A stretch of 51,989 nucleotides of DNA from a virus. A program made the position numbers and the translations under genes. Below are positions 24,529-32,866 of the stretch, in pieces (position 1 is the first letter of the stretch; every line of letters begins with the position of its first letter). The DNA is taken from positions 1 through 51,989 of the IMG/VR virus record IMGVR_UViG_3300033388_002889. One strand, given 5' to 3'. Below the pieces are notes generated by a model. That model saw nothing but the letters and a program-made list of their open reading frames with translations, had not been told where the DNA came from and did no database searches.

Positions 24529-26616
24529 TTAGATTCCACAGTTAGCTCCTTCACAGGAAACGATGCTAGATCTGGACACAATGTCCGCTCCATCCTCAAA
24601 GAACGCCGTCCAATCAACAGGAACACAGGCATTAATGAGGTTATTCCATTTTTCTTTATCTAAATCAGTAACTACAGCCTTCCTAGGTGCAAAAGGATGG
24701 TCAAATCCGGCACCAACAAACGACAATCCGCCCATAAGCGACTTATTTTCCCAAACAATGTCTAAAATCTCTGACATTTCATCGTCTGCAACAGTAATAG
24801 TGCACGAAATACTGTGATCACACCATTCTTCGTACACTCGGAGCACGATTCTAAGGTGCTCAACACCAGACACACTACTAGCACTACCAATACACGGAAA
24901 AACAAGCGAATATTGATCACCCATAGGTTCAACCATCGAAGGATTCACCTTCAACATGTGCTGAACGGCAGGCTCAGATCGCATACCAGTAACCCTTCTG
25001 AAATATCTAGGTGCGTGGTCTGGGTGAATCCCTGATGCACACCCCAACACCAGAGACGCGGTACCTGATGGTTTGACGGTGGTGCATCTAATCGCAGGTT
25101 CTATGTCGAACATGTCGGCAGCCACCAGATTAGTGCTCTTCACGAAGGCACGGCCCTCAGCCATCCAATCAATACACTGCAAATTATCAAAAATGCCGGT
25201 AACTGACACACCAATCAAGGCGTCACGTCTAACAATTCGTTCCGTAACACTGCCAAGGTAACTAAAATCAGTGTACGTTGCTTGTAATGTGCCGATAAAC
25301 GAAGCAGCTTGGCAGGCATCAAGAAACTCATGCTTGCTGCAATCTTTCGCATTCACCTCAGTAAGATTACAGAAGCTAAATCCCGACACACCATTCAGAT
25401 TAGGTACCATCCTAATTTCACCGCAAGGGTTACATACCTCATCAGGGCCACCAAAGAAGAATCCAGGGTCACCAAATCCCTCAGCAGCGACACGCAACAC
25501 ACGTCTGTAATTTTCTTCGGTCTTAACTACCATAGAATTGTTAGACATCGATCGTTGTGGATTAATGTCACCACCAAAGTTACCGGGGGATTTAGCATAC
25601 AACATTTCAGTATCTGATTCAGAAAAGAGACAAATTGTACTTGATCGTCTGATTCCTCCTGCCAAAACAGTCACCGCAATGTGACAGACGATGTCGTAAC
25701 ACTCAATAGGTCTCAGTCTGCGGTCAGCACACTTAAGCAACAAGCCTCTAATCGTTTCAAACATGATTTTAAGGTCTAAATGACCGGGAGCTTTACCTCC
25801 TGATGTCACAAGCGGAGACCCCTCATCACGAATCAGGTCATAGGAAAACTCAACATGTTCACCAGTGATAAAGAATCCATCCATGAGAGCACCTAACGCA
25901 TCCGCCCAACCTTCAATACTGTCGGCAACACGATGATGGCGCACTGTTCGACCAATCCGTTTCACTTTGGGTAGCTTATCCACATGGTGCCATTGTACTG
26001 AGTACCCAGGGCCGCAACCAGCCAGCAACAGAAAAAACATCCCTTTGAAGACATCTACTCTATCAATGTACGTGCCACCACAATTATATATTCTTGCATG
26101 ACAGGCTTCAATGGCCGCACCACCAAACTGCATGGAGCGCATCGACGGCATCACACGTTTGGCATGAACGAGCTTAAAGGCATCAACAATCTCAGCTGTA
26201 AGTTGAGGAAACCGCTTCACGTGCATCCGAACAACCCTATCTACTGTTTCAGGGTAAATCTCTCTACGCCGCATTATGGTGGAATACTTTGCGTACTTAG
26301 CCACATGCGTATAATCTTGCAACAACAGGGGATTAGGTACCAACAACCTTACTTGATGCCTGTACCCCCGGTAACGAATGTAACTTTTAGCTACAACAGT
26401 GTGTCCTGAGTCGATTAAAACATCTTCAACAATGTCTTGAACAGCCTCGATCCCTAAAATCTTAACATCGAGACCCCTCACACGCCTCGTAACACTCTCC
26501 ACTAAAGGCATAACGTTTGTTCGTTCATCACAGGCATCAAAAGCCATCAACATTGCCCGTTTGATCTTAACTTGGTCAAACAAGACCACGTCACCATTAC
26601 GTTTTTTAACCTGCAT
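24529..26616 (-). CDS. nrdJ: Adenosylcobalamin-dependent (class II) ribonucleotide reductase
   Basis: A 695-residue protein, close to the monomeric triphosphate reductase length. Residues 1-90 form an ATP-cone-like N-terminus (MQVKKRNGDVVLFDQVKIKR). VMPSMRSMQFGG, GCGPGYSVQ, NPCGEI (about residue 400, with the active-site Cys and Glu) and VKPSGTASLVLGCASGIHPD mark the class II catalytic barrel. The C-terminal CEGANC is the redox-relay cysteine pair. It makes dNTPs with B12 cofactor and needs no oxygen. Its start overlaps the exonuclease gene upstream by 11 bases. Confidence 0.9.
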   Translation of the reverse strand: MQVKKRNGDVVLFDQVKIKRAMLMAFDACDERTNVMPLVESVTRRVRGLDVKILGIEAVQDIVEDVLIDSGHTVVAKSYIRYRGYRHQVRLLVPNPLLLQDYTHVAKYAKYSTIMRRREIYPETVDRVVRMHVKRFPQLTAEIVDAFKLVHAKRVMPSMRSMQFGGAAIEACHARIYNCGGTYIDRVDVFKGMFFLLLAGCGPGYSVQWHHVDKLPKVKRIGRTVRHHRVADSIEGWADALGALMDGFFITGEHVEFSYDLIRDEGSPLVTSGGKAPGHLDLKIMFETIRGLLLKCADRRLRPIECYDIVCHIAVTVLAGGIRRSSTICLFSESDTEMLYAKSPGNFGGDINPQRSMSNNSMVVKTEENYRRVLRVAAEGFGDPGFFFGGPDEVCNPCGEIRMVPNLNGVSGFSFCNLTEVNAKDCSKHEFLDACQAASFIGTLQATYTDFSYLGSVTERIVRRDALIGVSVTGIFDNLQCIDWMAEGRAFVKSTNLVAADMFDIEPAIRCTTVKPSGTASLVLGCASGIHPDHAPRYFRRVTGMRSEPAVQHMLKVNPSMVEPMGDQYSLVFPCIGSASSVSGVEHLRIVLRVYEEWCDHSISCTITVADDEMSEILDIVWENKSLMGGLSFVGAGFDHPFAPRKAVVTDLDKEKWNNLINACVPVDWTAFFEDGADIVSRSSIVSCEGANCGI

Positions 26617-27124
26617 AAGTGATTCCCTCCCTCTTAAACAGTTGCATTAAGTATTCAGCTTGCCACCTGGCATCTTCGAGAGCGTTGTGACTAGTCTCTG
26701 TGTCAGGAATGTCAAGACTAGGATACAGACTCTTAACTGTTCTGAAACAACGATCATTCCTAAATCCCCAGGGACGTACCGTGTGGCAAGCTTTGTACGC
26801 ATTAGTGATAATAACATTGTCGAACGTGGCACCGTTACCCCAGACAAGATCATCCTTACTAACAAACCTACCAAGACACTCTAAGGCCGCCATCAAAGAA
26901 ATTGGAGTGTCTTTCAGTGCACCACGTGCCTCATCACTCTGCTCCAACCACCACATGATTGTGCTAGCTGTAACTGTCAGCCCATAATCAATGCTGCTTT
27001 GTAAATCAACAACAGTGTAAAACTCACTAATGTTCTTGGTATTAAATTTAACAGCACCGATAGCCACTATAGCTGCATCGGAACTATTCCCCATTGTCTC
27101 AAGATCGAACATAATGTGATTCAT
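26606..27124 (-). CDS. DnaQ-like 3'-5' exonuclease (DEDDh, Rv2179c-like)
   Basis: A 172-residue protein with Exo I FDLETMG (residues 6-12), Exo II NGATFDNVI (about 97-105) and Exo III HNALEDARWQAEYL (about 146-159): the four acidic residues and His of a DEDDh nuclease. The spacing resembles the Rv2179c-like exoribonuclease family common in phages. It may act on DNA or RNA ends. It overlaps ThyX (4 bases) and the reductase (11 bases). Confidence 0.85.
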   Translation of the reverse strand: MNHIMFDLETMGNSSDAAIVAIGAVKFNTKNISEFYTVVDLQSSIDYGLTVTASTIMWWLEQSDEARGALKDTPISLMAALECLGRFVSKDDLVWGNGATFDNVIITNAYKACHTVRPWGFRNDRCFRTVKSLYPSLDIPDTETSHNALEDARWQAEYLMQLFKREGITYAG

Positions 27125-28020
27125 ATTGCATCCATTCCTATACGTTTCATTTTTAATCCAAACTTACAGTCAAAATCAACAGCAAGACTCTTCATAACTT
27201 CTCTCATTGATGGATCAGCACCCCCACCCGTCCGTAAATAAAGAACATGTGCCCACTGTTTAAGGTTCGCGTGCATCCAAAGACGCGTAACACATGAATT
27301 AGGTAACACGGTACGTGCAGCTTGAGGTGATTTAGTCTTCAACAGGTTCAGGTAGGTCTCCTCAGCCGCCACACAAGCGAGACACCAAATCAAGTACTCA
27401 TAAGACCCCTTTTTAAAGAATATGGGCTCAATAAATTGAACACCGTCCTTGAGCCTACAGTACCGTTGGCTACTCTGTAAGATTCCCATCACTCTGTGTC
27501 TGACAAGTTCATGGGACACGGCCCTGTTTACAACAAAAAACACCGAAGCAAAGGTGTGGGCAAGGTACTCGGCACCTTGTTTGAGTTCTTCGACAGGGGA
27601 CACTGGCATCCTATTAACATACCCCGCATGTGCCACCAAATCACCAAAGAAAATAGGGTAGTTTTTAATAAAATAGTGACACAAATCAGTAAATGCTCTG
27701 TTAGCCATGAGCCACTCACGCCACGCTCTGATGGAACCAGAGATAACGAGTCTTCCATCTGTAGTAACATTCAAAAACGACCTGTCTGACTTCCAAAATG
27801 AGTTCGAAAAATCAACATCGTGAAATTCAATCTCAACAACAAGGGCATTTAAGTCAAACGTAGACGCGTGACCCCGTGTCAGCATGTTGGCAGCAAACTG
27901 TTTACCTGAATCAGGGGTCATTTTACCTTCTGAACGGTAACAAATCCTGCCACACGTCTCAAACTGATCTAACAAACTATCAAATTCGACAATCTTCGCA
28001 CTAGGTTCTATAACTTCCAT
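27121..28020 (-). CDS. thyX: Flavin-dependent thymidylate synthase
   Basis: A 299-residue protein carrying the ThyX signature RHR-x7-S as RHRVMGILQSSQRYCR (about residues 174-189). CYRSEGKMT and MLTRGHASTFDLNALVVEIE (the conserved His-Xaa-Ser region) are also present. It methylates dUMP to dTMP using FAD and methylenetetrahydrofolate. It sits in one operon with the reductase and an exonuclease. Confidence 0.92.
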   Translation of the reverse strand: MEVIEPSAKIVEFDSLLDQFETCGRICYRSEGKMTPDSGKQFAANMLTRGHASTFDLNALVVEIEFHDVDFSNSFWKSDRSFLNVTTDGRLVISGSIRAWREWLMANRAFTDLCHYFIKNYPIFFGDLVAHAGYVNRMPVSPVEELKQGAEYLAHTFASVFFVVNRAVSHELVRHRVMGILQSSQRYCRLKDGVQFIEPIFFKKGSYEYLIWCLACVAAEETYLNLLKTKSPQAARTVLPNSCVTRLWMHANLKQWAHVLYLRTGGGADPSMREVMKSLAVDFDCKFGLKMKRIGMDAI

Positions 28021-28277
28021 TACTTTCCACCTCCTAAAGGTAGTCTTTTCTTAACGAACTTAATAAAATCACCATACACATTAACTAAAACACGATTATC
28101 CTCCCAAGGTAGAAATACACGAAACTTTTTACTGTCTTTAAAGTAGCAAACATGATGTAAGCTACCATTATACACCATACTTACATAAGGTACCTTGCTT
28201 TTAGACACATGGTAACTGGCATCATACCCTAATTGTTTTAGGGCAGATGCTGTGGATTGTAACATTACTTTAATCAT
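28020..28277 (-). CDS. Small protein of unknown function
   Basis: An 85-residue basic protein (MIKVMLQSTASALKQLGYDA...), beta-rich in its middle (GSLHHVCYFKDSKKFRVFLP). It overlaps the ThyX start by one base. No family recognised. Confidence 0.55.
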   Translation of the reverse strand: MIKVMLQSTASALKQLGYDASYHVSKSKVPYVSMVYNGSLHHVCYFKDSKKFRVFLPWEDNRVLVNVYGDFIKFVKKRLPLGGGK

Positions 28278-28601
28278 CTAGTAAAGTCCCTCACTGAAAA
28301 GTGTGTCTTCATGTCCACCACAACCATGTTTAATGTCAACTTTCTGACCGGCAGCAAGAGCGATCTTCATGGCCTCTTCTCGAGTTAAGAAATCACCAAA
28401 CTGATCAATAAATCCTTGAGAAAACATTGAACAAGGTGGTATGCAAGTATATTTTTTCCACCTTTCACTGTTTTTCATCATATCATATTGTTGCCTCATT
28501 GTCTTATCCCAGTGTCTTGGGCCTAGGATAAGCACACCACCATACTCACAAGCAGCACAAACAACAACCTGTTGAGGCTTCTCGATATTGTTATCACCCA
28601 C
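28278..28601 (-). CDS. Conserved phage protein of unknown function
   Basis: A 107-residue protein started by GTG 28601, with AGGAGG at good spacing. VCAACEYGGVLILGPRHWD near the N-terminus and GFIDQFGDFLTREEAMKIAL with a closing LFSEGLY are a pattern I know from many unrelated phages. The function is not established. Its 5' end (AGGAGG to NNIEK) closely matches that of the neighbouring P-loop gene. Confidence 0.7.
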   Translation of the reverse strand: MGDNNIEKPQQVVVCAACEYGGVLILGPRHWDKTMRQQYDMMKNSERWKKYTCIPPCSMFSQGFIDQFGDFLTREEAMKIALAAGQKVDIKHGCGGHEDTLFSEGLY

Positions 28602-28611
28602 AGTACACCTC

Positions 28612-28980
28612 CTAAAATTGTCTACTTAACTTTACAACAGTATAATTTTCGTGATCAGGCACATCTAAGTTTGTAGTAAATATGAACAATGGCATCGGCA
28701 CTGTAACTCTCCCCACACCTTTCACATTTAGTATTATCCGGTCACTGTTACCTAGTAGTGATTTTAACCAATCCAAATCACTTAAGCCATCAACGATCAC
28801 ACATTCCACAGTGCGAACACTTAAGAAGTCGAACCCAAACAGTGCCCTCAGAGAGATCTCTGACCTAACCACGAATCTATCTGGTGCAAGCTCCATAGCC
28901 AAAGATGTTTTACCTGATCTCTCTGGGCCTGAGATGACAACATGATTTTTAAATACACACTTCTCGATATTATTAACCAC
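28612..28980 (-). CDS. Small P-loop ATPase-like protein
   Basis: The start is GTG 28980, preferred over the upstream ATG or TTG because AATTTTAGGAGG precedes it exactly as in the next gene. The 122-residue product has Walker A GPERSGKTSLAME (about residues 17-29) and a Walker B-like strand CVIVDGL. PLFIFTTNLDVP near the C-terminus resembles the sensor-1 strand of AAA+ proteins. It is too short for a full AAA+ module; it may be a cut-down NTPase acting with another protein. Confidence 0.65.
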   Translation of the reverse strand: MVNNIEKCVFKNHVVISGPERSGKTSLAMELAPDRFVVRSEISLRALFGFDFLSVRTVECVIVDGLSDLDWLKSLLGNSDRIILNVKGVGRVTVPMPLFIFTTNLDVPDHENYTVVKLSRQF

Positions 28981-29024
28981 AACACACCTCCTAAAATTGT
29001 TTAATTTTCTCATGACCACATCTT

Positions 29025-29285
29025 TTACAGATGAGTCTCTTCTGTCGGATAACTGCAAGAGCCAGAATATTGAGCCTTTCCATTCTCAAACTGCCTCCTT
29101 GACATTGGCTCAGTGAGCGTGCACCTGAGCATTAAGTGTTTACGAACATTATTCTTTCTGATTCTTTTCAACTCAGCCTTGTGTTCACTCACAAAATCAT
29201 GTAGTTCTTTCACCTTGGAAGTAACGAACTCAGTTTCAATAACGGGGTACTTAGCCATCAAAGCGCGCATCTTTTCTGTTAACAT
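29025..29285 (-). CDS. Small basic helical protein
   Basis: An 86-residue protein (MLTEKMRALMAKYPVIETEF...), helical and basic in the centre (ELKRIRKNNVRKHLMLR). Its ATG overlaps the previous stop (TAATG). No family recognised. Confidence 0.5.
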   Translation of the reverse strand: MLTEKMRALMAKYPVIETEFVTSKVKELHDFVSEHKAELKRIRKNNVRKHLMLRCTLTEPMSRRQFENGKAQYSGSCSYPTEETHL

Positions 29286-29602
29286 TAGGGTTTCTCCTTG
29301 ATATTGAGTTGACTCATTACTATAAGACGCATATCAGTAAGGTGATTTTCCGTGGCTCGCAAACTGCCTGCACTACCTGTTCCCTCACTAGGACGCAACC
29401 CACACTGCCACAACTCATCCATGAGTTGCTGTGCTTCCTGTATTTTCAGTCTTATAAAAGGATCGTAGACAGTGTCCTCACGGTGTTGCCTCATTTCAAT
29501 GGGGTGGGCCACTACTAGACCCATCCCTTGAGTGTTTTCCCTTAAAAACAACGCAATACCGTCATTCCAATCTTCTCGCCTCGCCATGATTTCTGTTTTC
29601 AT
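29285..29602 (-). CDS. Conserved phage protein of unknown function
   Basis: A 105-residue protein. The C-terminal half, QQLMDELWQCGLRPSEGTGS followed by AGSLRATENHLTDMR, is a pattern recurrent in phages of many Gram-negative hosts. TCAAGGAGAAAC precedes the ATG. The function is unknown. Confidence 0.65.
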   Translation of the reverse strand: MKTEIMARREDWNDGIALFLRENTQGMGLVVAHPIEMRQHREDTVYDPFIRLKIQEAQQLMDELWQCGLRPSEGTGSAGSLRATENHLTDMRLIVMSQLNIKEKP

Positions 29603-29617
29603 TGTTTCTCCTTGATA

Positions 29618-29818
29618 CTAGTCTAGGTACCCATTCACTTTGTCATAGGACATGCCTACGTAGATAATGAGCCTTGCTTCTATGGTGGTGTGTATAACAC
29701 ACTCATTTGGTCCACAGTGTTCAAAGCCGTTACGATCAGACAGCACATTGATTGCTGACTTTTTGATCTTGATCCGTTCACCTAATGTAGTAATTAGTGA
29801 GATCATTCCTGTTTTCAT
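29618..29818 (-). CDS. Small protein of unknown function
   Basis: A 66-residue protein. The start 29818 is chosen because AAGGAGG lies 4 bases upstream and the ATG overlaps the previous stop (ATGA). Its leader and first codons (ATGAAAACAG) resemble those of the next gene at 29602. No family recognised. Confidence 0.5.
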   Translation of the reverse strand: MKTGMISLITTLGERIKIKKSAINVLSDRNGFEHCGPNECVIHTTIEARLIIYVGMSYDKVNGYLD

Positions 29819-30333
29819 CCTACCTCCTTGACACTGGTTAAAGGCACATACACACAGTTCTGATTTGGTCCAGGCGAAACTAGTGCACATTTAAAATGCT
29901 CTTTAGGTGTGTAACAAGAACCCTCTTCTCTGTTGTGGGTAGATGTACCATTCGACAACGTCCTTACACCTAGGTAGATGCCTTGGATAACACAATCTAC
30001 CTCCTCCCACACCCTGAAACCACGAACCAGTTTCTTAGTGGCTGACACCCTACTACCATATTCAAGATCAGTTTTCACCCTGGACACAATCTCCTTAGCC
30101 CAATCTTGAACATCGTTCCACATGTTGACGTTCCACACACGAATAACCCTAACCCAAAAAGCATCCAGGTTCATACGTTTGACAGCCTCAGCAGCCGCAA
30201 CCAGATCAGATTTAGTGTAGAATTTACCTTTCCAGGACTCTTCCTTGATGTCTTGAGCAAGCAAGACACCCTTAGCCACAGCAGTTAAGGTTGCTTGCGG
30301 TACATATTTTTCAACTATTTCAAAATACTCCAT
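29815..30333 (-). CDS. Hypothetical protein
   Basis: A 172-residue protein, helical in its first half (LVAAAEAVKRMNLDAFWVRV, VWNVNMWNDVQDWAKEIVSR) and with a Cys-containing C-terminal half. The ribosome site GAGGATTAAG precedes ATG 30333. No family recognised. Confidence 0.5.
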   Translation of the reverse strand: MEYFEIVEKYVPQATLTAVAKGVLLAQDIKEESWKGKFYTKSDLVAAAEAVKRMNLDAFWVRVIRVWNVNMWNDVQDWAKEIVSRVKTDLEYGSRVSATKKLVRGFRVWEEVDCVIQGIYLGVRTLSNGTSTHNREEGSCYTPKEHFKCALVSPGPNQNCVYVPLTSVKEVG

Positions 30334-30334
30334 C

Positions 30335-30580
30335 TTAATCCTCCCCAGGTAATTTGTCTATAGTACGAAGTGTGCCTTTTATTGCCCTGCAATAGTCGCA
30401 ATTACTTTCAGCAAAGTGAGACTGATTAGGCTCTTGTCTGTGCTTGTGACACAGCTTGAGTCTGTGGGCATCATACGCACGTTTCCCCAGGGCTTTTGTG
30501 TCCCGTTTTTCCTGGAGCAAGGCATCAATTTCATCACCATAATTAAACACTAACTTGATTCTGGCTAATAACTTTTTCAT
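30335..30580 (-). CDS. Small protein with duplicated N-terminus (copy B)
   Basis: An 81-residue protein whose first 19 residues, MKKLLARIKLVFNYGDEID, are identical to those of the next gene upstream, after which the two differ completely. The rest has Cys/His pairs (LCHKH, CDYC) that may bind zinc. CTCTCCTTTG gives a good ribosome site. The function is unknown. Confidence 0.55.
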   Translation of the reverse strand: MKKLLARIKLVFNYGDEIDALLQEKRDTKALGKRAYDAHRLKLCHKHRQEPNQSHFAESNCDYCRAIKGTLRTIDKLPGED

Positions 30581-30852
30581 CTTAACTCTCCTTTGTTATT
30601 GAAGATTTTTTTAAATACCATAGGTCTCTCAAACTCAGCAATTCGTTCTTTAGGGTATTGCTTTGTCCAGTATGGGATCACGACCTCACGATACCATTCT
30701 ATAAAAGCTACTCGTTCCTCCCTGTCGTGCTTTTCAATACGTAATTTAAAACCTAGTGGTGGCCATAAGAAACCCAGGAGGGTAAGTAAGCCGGTATCAA
30801 TTTCATCACCATAATTAAACACTAACTTGATCCTGGCTAATAACTTTTTCAT
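30577..30852 (-). CDS. Small protein with duplicated N-terminus (copy A)
   Basis: A 91-residue protein starting with MKKLLARIKLVFNYGDEID, then a hydrophobic segment (LLTLLGFLWPPLGFKL) and a charged tail. The repeated 5' end also contains the final codons of the previous gene (30815-31186), which it overlaps by 38 bases, so this copy is probably the older one. A membrane-associated protein is possible. Confidence 0.55.
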   Translation of the reverse strand: MKKLLARIKLVFNYGDEIDTGLLTLLGFLWPPLGFKLRIEKHDREERVAFIEWYREVVIPYWTKQYPKERIAEFERPMVFKKIFNNKGELR

Positions 30853-31186
30853 CTTGATTCCCTATTAGGTAACTTGATTGAGTAATTTGCTCCCTTAAAA
30901 CCATGTAAAAAACATTTCGAGCCAGCGCCCCTAGGTCGATAAAGTCTGGTTTTAGCTCATTAAGTGCAAGGATCTCGGGTATCTCCTCAAACAGATCACT
31001 ATTAACTAAGGCTTTTAAGCTATTCCAGTTGAATTCCTCAGGCATCTTTGGATTTGGGAAAGCCAACAGTGTGTGTTTCCTGTAGGCAGTCAAAGCAGGA
31101 GTAATATTTATTAATTCCTTATTGGGATTTTGAGAAGTCACCCAGTAAGCGAAGGCACTTAATATGTCCTCAGGTAAGAGGTACAC
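30815..31186 (-). CDS. Hypothetical protein
   Basis: A 123-residue acidic helical protein (MYLLPEDILSAFAYWVTSQN...). It overlaps the following gene by 38 bases and the preceding one by 28. No family recognised. Confidence 0.5.
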   Translation of the reverse strand: MYLLPEDILSAFAYWVTSQNPNKELINITPALTAYRKHTLLAFPNPKMPEEFNWNSLKALVNSDLFEEIPEILALNELKPDFIDLGALARNVFYMVLREQITQSSYLIGNQDEKVISQDQVSV

Positions 31187-31377
31187 TTGGATATCTCTGT
31201 AGCGCGTTGATCCTCTTTGGATTTGGATTTGGATTCACCTAGTTCCCGTGCTGTTTTCAAATATCGAAGAGATACACGGCAGAAAACAGTTGCCTCACCA
31301 TCTCTTCTATAAAAGCGTTCCCAAATTAAAAACTTTCCTGATGCACTGCTCCATATTCCTAGTCTTGGTAAAATCAT
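31159..31377 (-). CDS. Small protein of unknown function
   Basis: A 72-residue basic protein (MILPRLGIWSSASGKFLIWE...) with a Ser-Lys repeat (ESKSKSKEDQ) coded by a short hexamer repeat. AAGGAGATTTAAG gives the ribosome site. No family recognised. Confidence 0.5.
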   Translation of the reverse strand: MILPRLGIWSSASGKFLIWERFYRRDGEATVFCRVSLRYLKTARELGESKSKSKEDQRATEISKCTSYLRTY

Positions 31378-31378
31378 C

Positions 31379-31645
31379 TTAAATCTCCTTAGTTTTAATT
31401 AATGATCTAATCAACTCTTCCTTGGTCGAGAACATGCTTTGGTGATCACGCCGCACACCTTCATTATTACCCCAACCGGCACCGATCCGACTATTAACCA
31501 GCTGGTAAAAGGTTTCAGTCCCAGTTTTCCAATAGTTCATGCTTTTTATAACAGCAAATACTATTTTCTTTTTCGGCTTATTGTTCTCGAACACCCAAAC
31601 GCTGTCGTAAACATCCCAACACCGGGCAACTGTTTGATTTCCCAT
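31379..31645 (-). CDS. Small protein of unknown function
   Basis: An 88-residue protein (MGNQTVARCWDVYDSVWVFE...), beta-rich N-terminal half. TAAGGAGAATCAAG precedes the ATG. No family recognised. Confidence 0.5.
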   Translation of the reverse strand: MGNQTVARCWDVYDSVWVFENNKPKKKIVFAVIKSMNYWKTGTETFYQLVNSRIGAGWGNNEGVRRDHQSMFSTKEELIRSLIKTKEI

Positions 31646-31666
31646 CTTGATTCTCCTTAGTTAATG

Positions 31667-31909
31667 TTATATTTTAGTCAAATCAAGGTCGTCAGAAGCA
31701 TAACTAACCTCAATCGGGGCGTTAACAGTCTCGAACACGAGTTCACCAGCTTTGGTATACCCTCTGTAAATAGCTGTATAAAACGACTCGCCATCATAAT
31801 CAGATTCGTCCTTAATCACATGTAAAAGTAACCCATTATACGTACAGTTAATAAAGAATTGCTTGGTTCCCTGTTGATTTATCACTGTCAAACTCGATAT
31901 TTTACTCAT
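31667..31909 (-). CDS. Small acidic protein of unknown function
   Basis: An 80-residue protein. The start ATG 31909 is chosen because GGGGTGGAG sits 4 bases upstream; the longer frame has no site. Mainly beta (GLLLHVIKDESDYDGESFYT). No family recognised. Confidence 0.5.
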   Translation of the reverse strand: MSKISSLTVINQQGTKQFFINCTYNGLLLHVIKDESDYDGESFYTAIYRGYTKAGELVFETVNAPIEVSYASDDLDLTKI

Positions 31910-31938
31910 AATCTCCACCCCTAGACTTTAACTATTGA

Positions 31939-32088
31939 TTACCACTTACCCTCACGGTATTCCATAAGTAAATCAGGTAAAATTATTGTTTCTAATTCAA
32001 CGCCAATCATTTGCAGATGCTCCGAGTACACTTGTCCTACAAATGTCTTAAGGTCGCCGTTTTTATATACAAAAATATATGATTTCAC
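31939..32088 (-). CDS. Small protein (49 residues) of unknown function
   Basis: GTG start at 32088 preceded by AAAGGAGAGCCAAT. It reads MKSYIFVYKNGDLKTFVGQV and continues for 29 more residues to TAA. The context (ribosome site, tight packing, filling an otherwise empty 200-base gap) supports it. No family recognised. Confidence 0.55.
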   Translation of the reverse strand: MKSYIFVYKNGDLKTFVGQVYSEHLQMIGVELETIILPDLLMEYREGKW

Positions 32089-32116
32089 ATTGGCTCTCCT
32101 TTAAAATTTAACCAAC

Positions 32117-32305
32117 TTATTCGTGATCTTCAATATCTTCTTCACTAGCTTCTTTCCACGAACACTCAGGAGCTAATGCATCTTCCATAAAATCTCTTGC
32201 CCTGATCTCGAGTTCTTCATCTGTTACACTATCTTCAACCTCAACTATCATATAATTATCGCATCCTGCATAGGTGCAACCTGTGTATAATAATATCTTT
32301 CTCAT
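32117..32305 (-). CDS. Small acidic conserved phage protein
   Basis: A 62-residue protein: MRKILLYTGCTYAGCDNYM, then a very acidic helical tail. The YTGCTYAGCDNY start with ELEIRARDFMEDAL is a pattern recurring in phages. AAAGGAGAATC precedes the ATG. Function unknown. Confidence 0.6.
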   Translation of the reverse strand: MRKILLYTGCTYAGCDNYMIVEVEDSVTDEELEIRARDFMEDALAPECSWKEASEEDIEDHE

Positions 32306-32321
32306 GATTCTCCTTTAACTA

Positions 32322-32831
32322 TTATGTAGTTACTTTAACACCTAGAAACTCAGCCCATCTTTCGGCATCTGAATCGGCGTACTCTTTTTCCTCATGCATG
32401 TATGGTGTGATCCTTCCTACATCCCACGGCTTTGCATCTTTTGGCCTATCGGATCGATCTAGTGTCACCCAGTATGTCTCACGGTGGCTTTCTACCATCT
32501 TTAACACACGCACCACAAAACCAGGTGACTCGGTAGGGTTAATGGAACACTGTGTGTTCAGGTTTTCATTCTTTTTACCATCCTCCACGCTTTTCCGCAT
32601 TACTTTAAGATATTCCACGGCTTCAATAATGGATCTATCGTTCACGTTATCTCCCACACCCACCTCATTACACCTATCAGCCATTATTTTGTTGTAGCAA
32701 TCGTCACACACCACGGCCATATCTATGCCGTTCCAACCGTTGGCTTCTTTTTCTTCAACAGCCTCTTCATCAGTCCAACCCTTCTCAAATACTCCACCAC
32801 AATCAGCACATTTATATTCGTTGTCTTGCAT
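32322..32831 (-). CDS. Zinc-ribbon phage protein
   Basis: A 169-residue protein. ATG 32831 is chosen: GCGGAGG lies 8 bases upstream. It begins YKCADCGGVFEKGWTDEEA and has a second pair VVCDDCYNKI, a zinc ribbon seen in many phage proteins. The rest is mixed. The leader before the ATG (AACCTGTTTGCGGAGG) is nearly the same as that before 34546. Confidence 0.6.
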   Translation of the reverse strand: MQDNEYKCADCGGVFEKGWTDEEAVEEKEANGWNGIDMAVVCDDCYNKIMADRCNEVGVGDNVNDRSIIEAVEYLKVMRKSVEDGKKNENLNTQCSINPTESPGFVVRVLKMVESHRETYWVTLDRSDRPKDAKPWDVGRITPYMHEEKEYADSDAERWAEFLGVKVTT

Positions 32832-32866
32832 TGTTCTTATCCTCCGCAAACAGGTTAAAGTTAACC

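Noticed and set aside
24507-24632. Longer start for the gene at 24285
   Set aside because: It would overlap the reductase gene by over 100 bases and has no ribosome site.
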